Assembly (NCBI GenBank): GCA_028023455.1
Contig: JAQFVV010012536.1
Span: 1,012,001 to 1,076,000, forward strand
Length of the DNA stretch: 64,000 nt
Origin: Epiperipatus broadwayi
Taxonomy: Eukaryota > Onychophora > Udeonychophora > Euonychophora > Peripatidae
Direction of reading: 5' to 3'
A model generated the notes under the pieces. That model was not told where the DNA came from. It was given only the letters and a program-made list of their open reading frames with translations, and made no database searches. Positions 46,579 through 57,925 of this stretch are shown here, in pieces. The position numbers were made by a program, and so were the translations under genes. Position 1 is the first letter of the stretch. The number at the start of each line of letters is the position of its first letter.

Positions 46579-46675
46579 TCAAGCGTTGGTGGTCGAGAGG
46601 TCAGAACAGCAGCCTTACAAGTAGTTGTCCTTGGTTAGCGGGTTCGCTTCCTGGCCGATGCTATGACACATGGAA
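46579..46675 (+). mobile_element. Short tRNA-derived SINE, long-variable-arm type
   Basis: TCAAGCGTTGGTGGTCGAGA, GCAGCCTTACAAGTAGTTG, AGCGGGTTCGCTTCCTGGCC, GATGCTATGACACATGG. The octamer GTTATTTG flanks it at 46571-46578 and 46689-46696, a plausible but short target duplication. Confidence 0.75.
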
Positions 46676-46749
46676 AATATATATATATGTTATTTGCTAG
46701 AATATGTCCACTATCTTGAAAAATCAAATAGGTTTATATGTTTATCAGA

Positions 46750-47177
46750 AGTGTATTCTTACTTTATGACATCCAATGATGATCCAAGATGATGATGATG
46801 ATGATAATGTATCTAAATGAATCTTATGACTCATAAACCTTCCTTCAGGCTAATACCATATGCTTGTTACTCATAAATCTAATGCTAATATATTTTAAAT
46901 AGGGAAAGTATAAATAAAATAAGAATTCTTTAAAATAATCAATGTTAAACATTTATTTTTATCTTTGAGTTGCACCAAATGTATGACTAAGCCATTTATC
47001 ATGTTTACAAAGTGATCTCTATTATATACATCTCATCTCAATGAAAATATAACTGGTTTACTCTTCCACCTGCCTAAGTGGGGTCTCTGTATCAACATTG
47101 GTGTTATGTAGTGACAGTTTAGCTACTACTCTTATAAAAATTTGAAAGCACCAGCCATTAAAATTAGGTCTTGAAAT
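46750..47177. other. Unidentified, less AT-rich
   Basis: No match recognised. With 47308-47580 it forms one stretch into which the SINE at 47188-47297 was inserted. The minus-strand frame 47482-47132 runs through the SINE and is not evidence of a gene. Confidence 0.35.
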
Positions 47178-47187
47178 GTAACAGTGT

Positions 47188-47297
47188 CTTTTTTTTTATG
47201 TGTCAAAGCATCGGCTGGGAAGTGAACTTGCAAACCCAGGACAACTGCTTGTAAAGCAGATGTGCTGACCTCTCGGCCACCAATGCTTGACATAACA
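47188..47297 (-). mobile_element. Short tRNA-derived SINE with target duplication
   Basis: Minus strand: TCAAGCATTGGTGGCCGAGA, CTGCTTTACAAGCAGTTGTC, GGGTTTGCAAGTTCACTTCC, CAGCCGATGCTTTGACACAT, A-rich tail. GTAACAGTGT occurs on both sides (47178-47187 and 47298-47307). Confidence 0.8.
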
Positions 47298-47307
47298 GTA
47301 ACAGTGT

Positions 47308-50130
47308 GTTTTGTATCTGCCCAGAACAACTTTCGTCCTCTCCCTACTATCACAAAGTCATAGAAACACTTGAAAACATTATTTTGAATCATGGGTTTAC
47401 TGAAATGTTGGCAATTTATTATATCATGGGTTAAGGTAAAAAACACATTATCACATTTTATCAAGACCAAGACATGCAGCAACTTAAAATTTTTATTATG
47501 AATAGCTAAAGTTTCTTAATACATAATATAATTGATTTGCAAATGCAGCTGACACCTTGAAGCAGAACCAGTCATCTTTTTTTACTAGGACAGTTGCTAT
47601 ACTTTATATGTTGGTCACTTTTTTAATTTTCGGTAGTTTTTAGCGTTGATACCGATAACTTGAAAGTATTATTGGTAAATTTTCTCTAATGTAATTAGCA
47701 TGTCTTGTGTTAATAATGTCTGAGTGCATAATTTAAAAAATTCTTATCTCATTTGTCTTTTTTTCACTAGAATTTTTTTTTAAACTTATGGTCGTGAATT
47801 AATGTTTTTTTACATTATATTAATTCTGCTATTGTTTATCAGTTTAATAAATTATAATCTTTACTCTTATATTTTGTTGTTCATCAACATAATCCACCGA
47901 CCAGATTATTTTCTTCTAGAATTATTGTATCTTACTTTACTTCTCAATTACTCAGAATCGTCTCTTTCCTTGAAATCATCAGTAAACAATTTTCTTTATA
48001 ATTCCACTATTATTGCCTTCAAATACAATTCACTTTACTTTATAATTTCTATCCTTACTTTTTTAACACATTTACATAGCAAACTTCTTCTTCTTATATA
48101 TATTCAAAACTCTAATACCAAATTCTATAACACTGTTTTGTTTTTAATTTCTTATTCACCCAAAAATTTATTTCGTATAAAGTTTATAATATCAATAAAA
48201 AATATTTCTAAAGCTTTTTTTTTTAATGTATTTTTAATAAATTATAAAATAACTTACGGCCATTAAAATCAAGTTTAGCAAAGTATTAAAAAATATTACT
48301 TAATCTTTAAATGTCTCTTTGCCAAACTTATTTTTTTATTTCTTCTAATAAATCATTAATTAATTTTAAATTAATTTATTTTTAAGCCTATTCTTTTTAT
48401 AAAGTCCGTCAATCCTATTTATTTAATTTATTTTTATTATAAATTTTCACTGCTATCTCAACAGCCAATCAGCTCCAATGATTTCAATTTCATCCTGAAC
48501 AATCGCTTAGTGTCTTACTAATGAGCAACATCGAAGATGAAATAACTTGTTTTTTTTGCTTTATAAATTGATATTCAGGATTTATTTCAATAGTATGCAA
48601 CGTTTTTACACTTGCGACCCCATACTCAGAGTGAAATTGTAGACCCATTATATGTTGTTACCATCCTATTATAAGCATATATGGATAGCAATAATAAAAA
48701 TTGTTTTACCACATACAAATTTCAGTACATACATTTTGATGTAAGATCTTTGAAAATAAACTGAATATTAACAAAAAAATGATAATACTTGGTTCTTGGT
48801 AGATCTGTTGATTTGTAGCAATTACAACTTTTTTAGCCTGTTTTAGAATATGTGTACATTTAACAACATAGTACCATGTATCAATGTTAGGAGGATATTA
48901 GCATAAAAAGCAAAATTCTGAAAGTGGATAAGAGAAATGAGAGTAATATAAGTGAAGTTCCATTGTGATGTGATGTTTATACAAAGTATATTGGAATATA
49001 AAGAAGTGTTTAAGCACAAAAGTGGTCAGACCCACAATAATGAGTTGAGCAGTTTTCATGTATTTTTAATAGTGTTTAGGTTTTTTGTTTTTGCAATTAA
49101 AAATTTATTATCTAACATGAGAACTTTTCAAAATTTCTACAACCCCCAACAATTTTTCTGCAATTCCGTGGGAGGTCGTAATCCACAGATAGGGCACTGC
49201 TTACTTATTTAATGCATATTCTGTCAAATGACAAATAATACCACCCCAGTGTTTATAGATGATATAATATGTAATATTATACATTTCTATATGACTGTGG
49301 ATAACTCCACAATAGCAGTATCTAGTTAAATTTTGGTATGCAGATAACCCTACTTAATGACAATCAATTGACCTCATAAAAATAGCATTGTAAATGAATA
49401 TGTGAGAAGAGAACACAATATTTCTTAAAAAAATAATTTTGGCATTGTTTAATTAATTGTAATTTTCAGTGCAAGTGATATATAATTTTATATAGCAATA
49501 GGTAATACATTTAAACGAGATAACTGGTTTCAAAAGTCTTTTAGAAGTCCTACTGAAGTAGTTTTACTATTATAAACTAAATCAAGCTTCATTTTTATAA
49601 GAATGCAAAGTCAAGCTAAATTACAGTATTAAATATTTTAAAGCAGAGAGACTGGTTTTTCTTTCAAAATTAGGTACTGATGGTTTTCCTCACTTATAGA
49701 AACAGACTATTTTTTATGAATACAATTTTTTAAATCTATATCTGCTTCCATGATTTCTTATTTAGTTTATATATTTTTAAATATAGCTTTCAGCTGATTA
49801 TTAATTATTTCTTTAAAAAAACTGTGATAACTCTGTTATTGAAATGAATACATTAAAGTCAGTACTAATATTGCTTTATGGTTGGATAAGACTAAAATCA
49901 TTATATACAATCTTAATACATTTCCGGTGATAGACATCCTTGTCATAGCCAACTATTAATAAACTTTCAGTACTGAGACCTCTCAAAGACAGCCATTATA
50001 TGTTAGTTTTATAAGAAAGGATTCTCAGCGTTTTAAGAAAGATTTGTTTAATGTTGTCAAGGTTTTTTTTTTTTTGAGTGATATTAGTATTGCCTTTAGT
50101 TTATAATTATTTTTTAAGAATTAATTAATA
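47308..50130. other. AT-rich, no gene supported
   Basis: The 154-codon frame at 47802-48266 is hydrophobic low-complexity (L, I, F, Y, S) with no domain. No other feature recognised. Confidence 0.45.
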
Positions 50131-50149
50131 AATGATATTTCTATGGTCT

Positions 50150-50300
50150 AAGTTTTATTTTTCCATGCTCATGCAAGCTGGGGCATCACTATTGTATGAC
50201 TCAAGACATGTGAAAAAAATATATGGTCCCCAAGATGCACATTTTGTGCTGAACCAGCAATCATTAGTTGGCCCAGGTCGCAATCTCTTACACATATCTT
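50150..50300 (-). mobile_element. RZ-2b copy, HHR dead
   Basis: Minus strand: GGGCCAA, CUAAUGA (50257-50251; G5 to A), stem II UUGCU/AGCAC, AAAA (50245-50242; G12 to A), UGUGCAUC, UUGGGGACC. Otherwise collinear with 32275-32520. Confidence 0.65.
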
Positions 50301-50535
50301 TATTACATGATCACCATTTCTTATGCTTGCTTATAACTGTGATTAAAACAGGCAAAACTCTATATGCATTGCCATTCAGTGCAAGCCAGAGTAATCAATG
50401 GATGCCAGAAGGCTTATGCACAAAATCCCCATCTACTGCCTACTCATCCAATATCCCCAGACTAGTTTCTGGCTTGTGGCCTTTGTTAGTGAGGAGCCTT
50501 GGATCTCAGAATACTTCACCTAGATCTTAGGATAT
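50301..50535 (-). mobile_element. RZ-3 copy, single arm, HHR dead
   Basis: ACAGGCAAAACTCTATATGC, AGCCAGAGTAATCAATGGAT, GCCTACTCATCCAATATCCC, then the minus-strand ribozyme at 50502-50448 with CUAACAA where CUGACGA is expected (G5 and G8 to A), GAAA and GUC intact. This copy lacks the second arm, so it may show the ancestral, non-folded layout. Confidence 0.68.
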
Positions 50536-50759
50536 CTTTATCATTGTTCACTATATAAAAATAGTTAATCACTACAATTTAATTGATATGTCAAACTTAC
50601 TGCCCTCACAATTTTGACACAAACTACTTGATGGAAATAAACCAATATATAAATACAACTAATTTGATCTAGTTAGATTATTTTCAAAGAAATGTTTTGG
50701 TAAAATTTCTTTTACTATTCTGTTAAAGATTTTTGAACGCTGTCTTCATATGATTGTTT

Positions 50760-51000
50760 TAAGATAGCCAATCTTCACACTCGTCAGTTGGTTATCTTAA
50801 TATAAGCTGAGCTTGATTGTATATATGTGTGGAGATGATAATCTGGACCAACTGACAAGTACTGGCTTAATACGAAATACGTTATTGGTGATTATTTATC
50901 TTTTCAACATGTGTGTGATCAATTGTATCAGTGGTATGAGATAGCATGGATGGTTGAGGGTCATGTGAAAGTCTGAGTTCAAACCCCCTATATATTACAT
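50760..51000 (+). mobile_element. RZ-2 copy, HHR with G8 lost
   Basis: GATAGCCAATCTTCACACT, TTAATATAAGCTGAGC, then hammerhead 50837-50896: GAUAAUC/GAUUAUU, ACCAA/UUGGU, CUGACAA (50852-50858; G8 to A), stem II GUACU/AAUAC with one mismatch, GAAA (50874-50877). Tail with a B-box-like GAGTTCAAACCCCC at 50977-50990. Confidence 0.68.
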
Positions 51001-51009
51001 ATAGAAGCG

Positions 51010-51440
51010 CAGGTATAAAAAAGCCGGTACTGTACGAAAAAAAATTTATATTTCAAAATGTTAATAGAAAATTTAAGTTATATGAAATTCATTATTTTAC
51101 GGTTCTGACATCTAATTGTATTAAATTGCAGCTAAACTTTTTTTTTATTGCTAATTTTTAGAACTATAGAAATTAAAAATTAGAAAATTAAAAACCCTTT
51201 TCAAATTAAACACTTTTATTCACATAAATGCGTTAAAAAGTAGAAAATCAACTTTCTTCAACTTTCATAATATTCTTAGTATTCTGCTATTAAAAATAAA
51301 ATCGTAAAGTGAAAAAAATATTGAACTGATGATTTCTAAGCATAAACTTCCATACTTTTATTTTGGTCTCATATTATCCAGAATAAAACCAATAAAACAT
51401 CACATGCTCACCATTTCCTATGCTTACACCAGCTGTTAAA
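51010..51440. other. AT-rich, no gene seen
   Basis: 51390-51440 (CATCACATGCTCACCATTTC) resembles the start of RZ-3 copies but lacks the rest. Confidence 0.4.
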
Positions 51441-51442
51441 AC

Positions 51443-51880
51443 AGTATGTGATTTGATCTGCTATGACTTCTTTATCAAAGTCAGGAATCTCTCAACTACT
51501 ATGTCCAAAGAGATATGTTAGCCATATTATCTGCTCTTTCTATTTCCCACCATAAGCTGTTCCATATTCTTCTCTATCCTGCTCCATCCCATTTCCACAA
51601 CATTACCTTTACCCACTCTATGGCCTTTATATCTAAATCCCCCTTATCTTTTTCTAAACCCAGCATAAAAACCAGGAACCCACTTTCTGTATATTCACTT
51701 TGTTTATATTTATTCTTGCCCAATTTCATTATTTGGACCCTTTCTGCTTGTAAGCATTTACACTCAGTTAACAGATATCTAATATTTTCTATGCCTTCCT
51801 TACATAACTTGCAGACTAAATCACTTACATTTCTCCATTTATGTGTATATTACCTTGTTGCTAATGATCCTGTTTGAACC
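51443..51880 (-). mobile_element. LINE 3' end, truncated copy 1
   Basis: Reverse complement of 53180-53590: the LINE C-terminal code (KGDLDIK, LWKWDG in the shifted minus frame) plus a short 3' untranslated part (51443-51520). Confidence 0.75.
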
Positions 51881-51894
51881 TTAAACACGTGATG

Positions 51895-52250
51895 AGATGA
51901 ACTGACATGCACTGTGACTTCTCCTTTATCAGAGTCAGGAATCTTTCAGCTATCATTCTCAGAGAAACCTGTTTGTCACTTTACTTTCGCTTTCCATTCC
52001 CCACCCTAAGTTTTTCTCATATTCTTCTCTATCCTGCTCCATTACATTTCCACAACATAATCTTTGTCAACTCCATGGCCTTTATATCTAAATCCCCCTT
52101 ATCTTTTCCCAAACCCAGCATAAAAACCAAGAACCCACTTTTTGTGAATTCACTTTGTTTATATTTATTTTTCCACAACTTATTTTTACCCTTTCTGCTT
52201 GTAGGCATTTACATTCAATTAACAGGTGCCTAATATTTACAGTGATGCAA
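51895..52250 (-). mobile_element. LINE 3' end, truncated copy 2
   Basis: Same family, same orientation, directly behind copy 1: TCCTTTATCAGAGTCAGGAA, TCCATGGCCTTTATATCTAA, CCCTTTCTGCTTGTAGGCAT. Confidence 0.75.
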
Positions 52251-52316
52251 AGTGATGCACTGTGGCTTCCCCTTTATCAGAGTCAGGAGTCTCTCAGCTA
52301 ATATTCCCAGAGAGTA
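52251..52316 (-). mobile_element. LINE 3' end, 66-bp remnant
   Basis: GATGCACTGTGGCTTCCCCT, TTATCAGAGTCAGGAGTCTC repeats the extreme 3' end of copies 1 and 2, so three 3' ends lie in tandem. Confidence 0.7.
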
Positions 52317-52527
52317 GCAAACTCTCCATATAGTAGTGCCACCCAGTGCAAGCCTTAATAATCAATGGATGCAATAAAGCTATTCAATGATGAAATTCAT
52401 ACACTAGAAACCAATATGGGGATATTGGATGAGTAGGTACAGAATAGGGAATTTATGCACAAACCTTCTTGCATCCATTGAATAATAAGGCTTGCATTGG
52501 TGGTGCTACTATATGGAGAGTTTGCTG
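52317..52527. mobile_element. RZ-3 fold-back between LINE copies, HHR decayed
   Basis: Arms 52323-52378 and 52464-52527 (CTCCATATAGTAGTGCC, AATCAATGGATGCAA) around a decayed plus-strand ribozyme: AUGAUGA, AAUUC-AUACA-CUA, GAAA (52406-52410), CCAAUAUGGGGAUAUUGG. It separates minus-oriented LINE ends from a plus-oriented LINE. Confidence 0.65.
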
Positions 52528-53590
52528 GATGGATGGGAGAAAAAATAAATGAAGCAAAGAAAAGAAAGGGATTGATAAAGAAATTAACAGTGATTTTATA
52601 TAATAAATATGATGTAGGTAGAATTGTATGTAAGAGAGTGGCAGTAGCAGGGTTAATATATGGTAACAATGCATTATGTACTAATAAAGGGATATTAGAT
52701 TACTTGGAAAAAATACAAAGAGAAGTAGGAAGACATGCATTAGATGCAGATGTGTGGACAGAAAAGGAGGCAATTCAAGAAGAAATGGGATGGTCAAGTT
52801 TTTGTATGAGAGATGCAAAAAGCAAAATGAAAATGTTTGGTAGATTGCAGTTTATGGATAATAAAAGAATAGCCAAAATAGTATTTAATTGGGTTACAAG
52901 TAAAGGGCGGGCAACAAGATGGGTGAGAAAGGTAATGCGATATGCAGAAGATTTGGATAAAGAATTTATGTCAGTATACTTGTACAAAAGGTGGGATGAT
53001 TGTGTTAGGAGAATTGTCGAGTGTTATAGTAGTAAGGAATGGGATAGAAGAATAAATGCATTAACAAAGAATAGGAGTTGAAGAGATGGAGAACTAGTAT
53101 GGAGAATAAAAAGAGTTTAAATATATATAGAAGTAAACAGAATTGTGAGTGTGAGTTAATTTATGATAATAGCAAGGAAAGTAATTTACTGTTTAAGGTT
53201 CGAATGGGATCTTTAGCAACAAGGGAATACACAAGTAAGTGGAATAATGTAGGTGATTTAGTCTGCAAATAGTGTAAGGAAGGCATAGAAAATATGTTAA
53301 TTGAATGTAAATGCCTGAAAGCAGAAAGGGTACAAGTAATAAAGTTGTGGAAAAATAAATATAAGCAAAGTGATTATACAGAAAGTGGGTTATTGATTGT
53401 TATGCTGTGTTTGGGAAAAGATAAGGGGGATTTAGATATAAAGGTCATGGAGTTGACAAAGATTATGTTGTGGAAATGGGATGGAACAGGATATGGGAAA
53501 ATGTAGGGCATGGAATGGAAAGGGAAGGTAAAGTGGCTAACAGAGAGTTTCCTGATTTCATATACGGATAAGTCACAGTTAATCACATAC
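52528..53590 (+). pseudogene. LINE ORF2 C-terminal part plus 3' end
   Basis: The frame open from 52497 to 53081 contains GLIYGNNALCTN, LEKIQREVGRHALDA, EMGWSSFCMRDAKSKMK, FGRLQFM-N-RIAK, WVTSKGRATRW, KRWDDC. The code continues after shifts (LNIYRSKQ, LLFKVRMGSLATREYTSKW, then C-stop-C--GIENMLIECKCLKAERVQV near 53270-53340), the zinc-knuckle-like C--C...H/E...C end of many LINE RTs, and stops at 53504. Only the region after the RT active site is present. One knuckle codon is a stop. Fewer frame breaks than other relics here suggest a younger insertion. Confidence 0.75.
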
Positions 53591-53599
53591 TGTTTTCAT

Positions 53600-54065
53600 A
53601 TCAAGAATACTGTGAAAGCATTTTTTATGTGAATAAAAGCATTTCTTTAAATTTGTTTTTATATTTTTTATTTTAGAACTTATAGCTTAATTTATTCTAA
53701 TTAGATTTGAGATTAAAATGTCTTCTAAATTCCCATATTTCAAATTAATTTTTTCCTGTAAACCAACCATTTTCTTACACACAAGCTACACTTCTAAATA
53801 AAAGTTTACTGATTTCTTCTCAAAACATTAGATAAGAGTAGCTTAAAAGTAATGACAATTTTGGACAATGCATAATCTTTTACACAGTGAATAGAATCTG
53901 CATCTAATATTTGGTATTCATCTTCTTTTTATTATTAAATTAATATAATCGGCACAAGTATTAATCACTTCATTTTTATGTTTTTATATATATTTTTTAA
54001 TAAATTGTGGGATATGCTTTTTTTTTTGAAGACTTATTCAGATGAAAATTATTATTTTGATAAAC
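53600..54065. other. AT-rich, no gene seen
   Basis: No feature recognised. Confidence 0.5.
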
Positions 54066-54081
54066 AGAAAAAATAACTTCT

Positions 54082-54147
54082 GTCAAGCATTGGTGCCCTT
54101 GTGGTTGGGTTCGCTTTCTGGTCAATGCTTTGACATATAAAAAAAAA
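54082..54147 (+). mobile_element. Internally deleted SINE with 16-bp target duplication
   Basis: GTCAAGCATTGGTGCCC then directly GTGGTTGGGTTCGCTTTCTG, GTCAATGCTTTGACATA and A tail; about 30 bases of the tRNA-like middle are missing. AGAAAAAATAACTTCT flanks it at 54066-54081 and 54148-54163, without mismatch. Confidence 0.85.
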
Positions 54148-54263
54148 AGAAAAAATAACTTCTAGAAAGATAGTCAATTTGAGAAAGATAATGTTCTGTT
54201 AATTAAATTAAATCCTTTATTTTTTTCTCCCACATTGAAATTCACATTTTTAATTAAAAAGTT

Positions 54264-55400
54264 TTACTTCAGTCTTTGAACAATAACTGCATTGAGTAAA
54301 TTAGCACTTTCCAAAGTACTAGTTTCAACCTCCAATTCTTTATTTGGAAAAGGTGTCATTAAGACAATGGTGTACAAGCAAGCTGGGGCCATGTGGTTAT
54401 CTGCCACTGTGTGAGTGTGGTTAAATTTAGCAAAATTCTGTGTTCCATCAGGTAAGCAAATCTGTAAATTTGCAACAGGTTGAGATTCATTTAATGAAGT
54501 GGTACTTCTAGCAGAAGCTTCATTCTGCTGTGTTCAATTGTTGGTTAAATATTGTTAGAAAGTACTCAATGAGCTGAATTTCCTCATTTAAATCCTGCTC
54601 CTGAAATGCTTTAACTGTTGCTTTCTTCTGGGAATAATCTTCATTCAATGGTCTTCTAAATTAAATTACCTTCACCACATTTTGCAAAGTGAATTAATTC
54701 CCTTGGAATTTCCCCTTTACTAATTGAACTCAGAAATTATTTATTATCAGGATCATCATAAGTTCTTACTTCCTGATCATCAACACTGAAGCCATTCTTT
54801 CATAATCTTAATGTCATAGAGACTGGCTTGGGGAAAAAGGAAGATTGGGTTCAGCATATAGTGTAGAATCATTTTCAGTTGATCCTAACCTATAACTAGT
54901 ACCTCAAAAAGCTATTGTTGGTGAATGATTCGAAAAACCATCCTTCTTCAACAATTTCAGCACATTGTTCTTTAGCAGCATTGAACATATTTTCTATAAT
55001 TTGGTTAGATGTCTTTTGTTTACCAGGTCCTAAAACTTGTAGACCACTCCTTACTGAGCCACCAGCGTAGAAAGCTTGACCTTCTTCCTCATCAGAACTA
55101 TCAGAGTTACCATGAAGACTAACTATTGTTGCAAACTTTCAATGAAGACCAGATGGATTAGAAGATTCTGCTGGTTAAGAAAGTGCAGTTATTCTAGGGG
55201 TTATTTCTTCTGGTTCATTTTAATCAGGATGTGAAGATATGATAGAATCGGATATCATTCCTATATCTTCTCTGTCATTGTCATAAAAATTTTCTAGAGC
55301 ACTATTAAGTTCCCATGATGTGCATTCCAAATAAAATCGAGCTCTATCTAGTTCTACACCAGTTATATATCAGCTCCAATTGATTGGTGTCCACCATATG
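54264..55400 (-). pseudogene. NSFL1C: NSFL1C (p47) pseudogene
   Basis: p47 is the p97/VCP adaptor for membrane fusion, with UBA, SEP and UBX domains. The minus strand shows all three in order. UBA: ITGVELDRARFYLE, SWELNSALENFYDND (55275-55370). Middle: DSSDEEEGQAFYAGG and SGLQVLGPGKQ (55020-55110). SEP: LWKNGFSVDD-EVRTYDDP, SISKGEIPRELIHFA (54690-54810). UBX: NLQICLPDG, KFNHTHTVAD, TPFPNKELEVET, LLNAVIVQRLK, stop at 54266-54264. No introns interrupt the match, so it is probably a processed retrocopy. At least two frame changes and several stops (for example after SHPD) make it non-functional. AATAAA lies downstream on the same strand near 54213-54208. The start codon region is not recognisable. 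Confidence 0.92.
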
Positions 55401-55487
55401 TTTTTCTCTATTAAAATTCCAACTAATTGTCAATGTTTTCATTCCTTATAAATAGACTATCTTTCCCAATCCTGCAAAAAATGTTAT

Positions 55488-55560
55488 TAACTGAAAGAAT
55501 ACCCATTTCTTCCTCCAAGAGACCTTAAAGAAGTCAATAAGATTAAATTTCTAAAGTCCA
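55488..55560 (+). repeat. Dispersed repeat shared with 60967-61040
   Basis: AACTGAAAGAATACCCATTT, TCCAAGAGACCTTAAAGAAG and TAAAGTCCACTT match the other copy in order. Probably part of the same family as 36625-36800 and 61030-61175. Confidence 0.6.
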
Positions 55561-56690
55561 CTTATAAATTTTTGTAATTGTAACTGGTATTATTATGTGA
55601 CTATTTATATTGTAAATGAAGATAGGATATAGTATAATGAGGTGCATGCTGGGAGCAGCAATTAGAGTTGAAAATAAAATACATAAGTTATGAACATTTA
55701 AATATCATTGATAGAAATCAAAAGAATTAAAAGACTTCATAGATGTGATGCTAAAAGATATATCAATAGATAAAGACTCCAGAGCCTGAAACTCTGCCCT
55801 TGCACAATATCAGTCAAAGCATAAAATTTACTAAACCAAGCTAATTATGTGAATAAATATTGCACTAGAGGCTACCCTCTCCAGTAATATATGAGAGGGA
55901 ACGCAAAAATAATCAGAATCTTTCTCTGGTTTTGATACCTATTGTAATATATATTTCTGCTGTTATATACTATTTTCAGGAACTCTTCTGGATCAATCTA
56001 CCAAATGGCTTACTGTGTGAAGTCTTCAGGTAATATAGCATATTTTTTGTAAAGTGCGTTTTGCATATTTGTTATTTTTTTTATAACGGCTGTAAAGATT
56101 GAGCAATGTGAAATTCTGTTTTCATTTACAGAAAGTAACCAGAAAAACAGTTGTAATGCTTGAAACAGATTATATGCAAGCTGATCTCAAAAAAACACAA
56201 GTTTGTGAGTAGTTTAATTGAAATTTACATGATGTGGTAAAATGTAAACATTCTGATTTGTGGCAAAGAAAAGAGTGCAAACTTCACCCAAACAGAGTAT
56301 CATCTCTGTGAAACACCTTTAATTAAATTCAGCATGACTACTTACCTATCAGTGGTATTCACTCGGTCTTGTTTCATGCAATTTTTTTAAATCTTGCAAA
56401 TGAAAAAATGTCTCTCTTTTTTTTTTTTTTTAACAGACTTAGAAGGGGTGGGAAAAAATGGTGGAGGTGATAAAAGTCATCACTCTGCAAGCATTTCTGG
56501 ACTATTTTAAAAAATGAAAAACAGATTTAAGCTGATGGTAATGCATCAAATGAATAGTAATTAGAAAGTGATTAAATTTATAACACTTAAAAAATAAATA
56601 AACAATTTTTTATTATAAAATTCTGGTTATTTTTGGATCTCCTTTGTATATATTATGCTGTGAGGGTAGTGCCATATTAATCAGTGTACA
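55561..56690. other. No gene supported
   Basis: Mildly less AT-rich in 55780-56290 but without a recognisable reading frame or repeat. Confidence 0.4.
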
Positions 56691-56694
56691 TATA

Positions 56695-57480
56695 ACATAT
56701 CAAGATTAACACTAAACCAAAGTACAAGATAAAAAATTTTTAACAATCAGTCGATCAGTCATCTTTTCTCTTTACCTCAATTTATATAGAGAGGCTAATC
56801 TTAAGTATAGACATTTTAAAATCAATTATATTAAATGTATTAATATTCAAATTGCTGTATATTATTTTAATTTACATTCAGGAAATATTTCAATTTACAG
56901 CTTGTCAATACCAAATCAAATAATGAAATATGTAATTATAAACTTACCAGCAGTTAATATTATGTAATATGTAAAGTTAATAGTTTGAATTGAGAGTATT
57001 TTATTTGCTTAATAGTTGGAATATTCATCTTGGATGTATTATATAATATTAACTGCTGGAAACTTTATATTTATATATTTTTGTTATTCGATTTGGTATT
57101 TTTTTAAGTGTCATAGCATCAGCCAGGATGCAAACCTGCAACCCGGGCAACTGCCTGCAAGTGCAAGGCAGTCGCTCTGACCTCTCGACCACCAATGCAA
57201 GACAATTCGATTTGGTATTTCAAGCTATAAATTGGTAAAATTTGCAAATATCAATTAAATTAATATAAAGCAATTTGAAATAAATTTTTAATATATTAAT
57301 ATGATTGATTTAAAATATTCATCCTTTCTCTCCAAAATGCTTAAGATTAGTCTCTGTATATAAACCGAGGTAAAAAAAAATAAGTCGGCTTGATCTTTTT
57401 TAAAAAAAGTTTAACTTGTGCTTTGGATTGAGAGTATTTCATTTACATAATAGATCAGTGGGTATTTATCTTGATATATT
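56695..57480. repeat. Fold-back (MITE-like) family, copy A, interrupted by a SINE
   Basis: 56740-56960 (TCATCTTTTCTCTTTACCTC, GGCTAATCTTAAG, TTACAGCTTGTCAATACCAA) is inverted in 57060-57480 (ATTTGGTATTTCAAGCT, CTTAAGATTAGTCTCTG, TGCTTTGGATTGAGAGTATT). The SINE at 57102-57204 splits the second arm. Relatives at 60470-61700 and 62765-63060. No ORF. Confidence 0.7.
57102..57204 (-). mobile_element. Short tRNA-derived SINE nested in the fold-back
   Basis: Minus strand: TTGCATTGGTGGTCGAGAGG, CAGAGCGACTGCCTTGCACT, TTGCAGGCAGTTGCCCGGGT, TGCAGGTTTGCATCCTGGCT, GATGCTATGACACTT. ATTCGATTTGGTATT is duplicated at 57086-57100 and 57205-57219. The fold-back is therefore older than this SINE. Confidence 0.85.
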
Positions 57481-57484
57481 ATAT

Positions 57485-57925
57485 ATTCATATGTGTGTAT
57501 ATTCATGCATGTATGTGCATGCGTGTAAGTAGCATTGGCAATATATTTACATGATTTAATACATTCTCAATGGGTTTATTGTTCAATTTATTTATTTTTT
57601 TGCTCTTTTTAAACAATATTGTTTTCCTAATAAAATGAAGTTGACATATAATGCAATATTACAAAATATTATAAAGTATTTACGATCTTACATATAAGCT
57701 ACTGGTTTTGCAAATAAAGTAAAAATTGCTTTAATTAAAAGTTTCAAAAGCAAGAGGATGTCTTTGTGTAACCTCAGTTTCATTTAACTACTTTCACATA
57801 TATAAAAGCCAGTGAAGCATTTATGGTAATCGCAAATATTTTTTTTTCCACTTATACAATATTCCTAATTAACAAGAAATATAAAGTAATTTGCAATTAG
57901 CCTATTCATTCAGTATACTGAATGT
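57485..57925. other. AT-rich, no gene seen
   Basis: Contains a TGTGTGTATATTCATGCATG-type purine-pyrimidine tract at 57491-57530. Confidence 0.5.

Noticed and set aside
46960-47580. Retrocopied gene on the minus strand
   Set aside because: The long frame depends on the inserted SINE, and I recognise no protein in the rest.
47802-48266. 154-codon open frame on the plus strand
   Set aside because: Composition is what AT-rich DNA gives by chance (I, L, F, Y, S, N), with no domain and no relative in the window.
51515-52233. Plus-strand frames of 108-120 codons
   Set aside because: Antisense shadows of the LINE 3' ends, which read on the minus strand.
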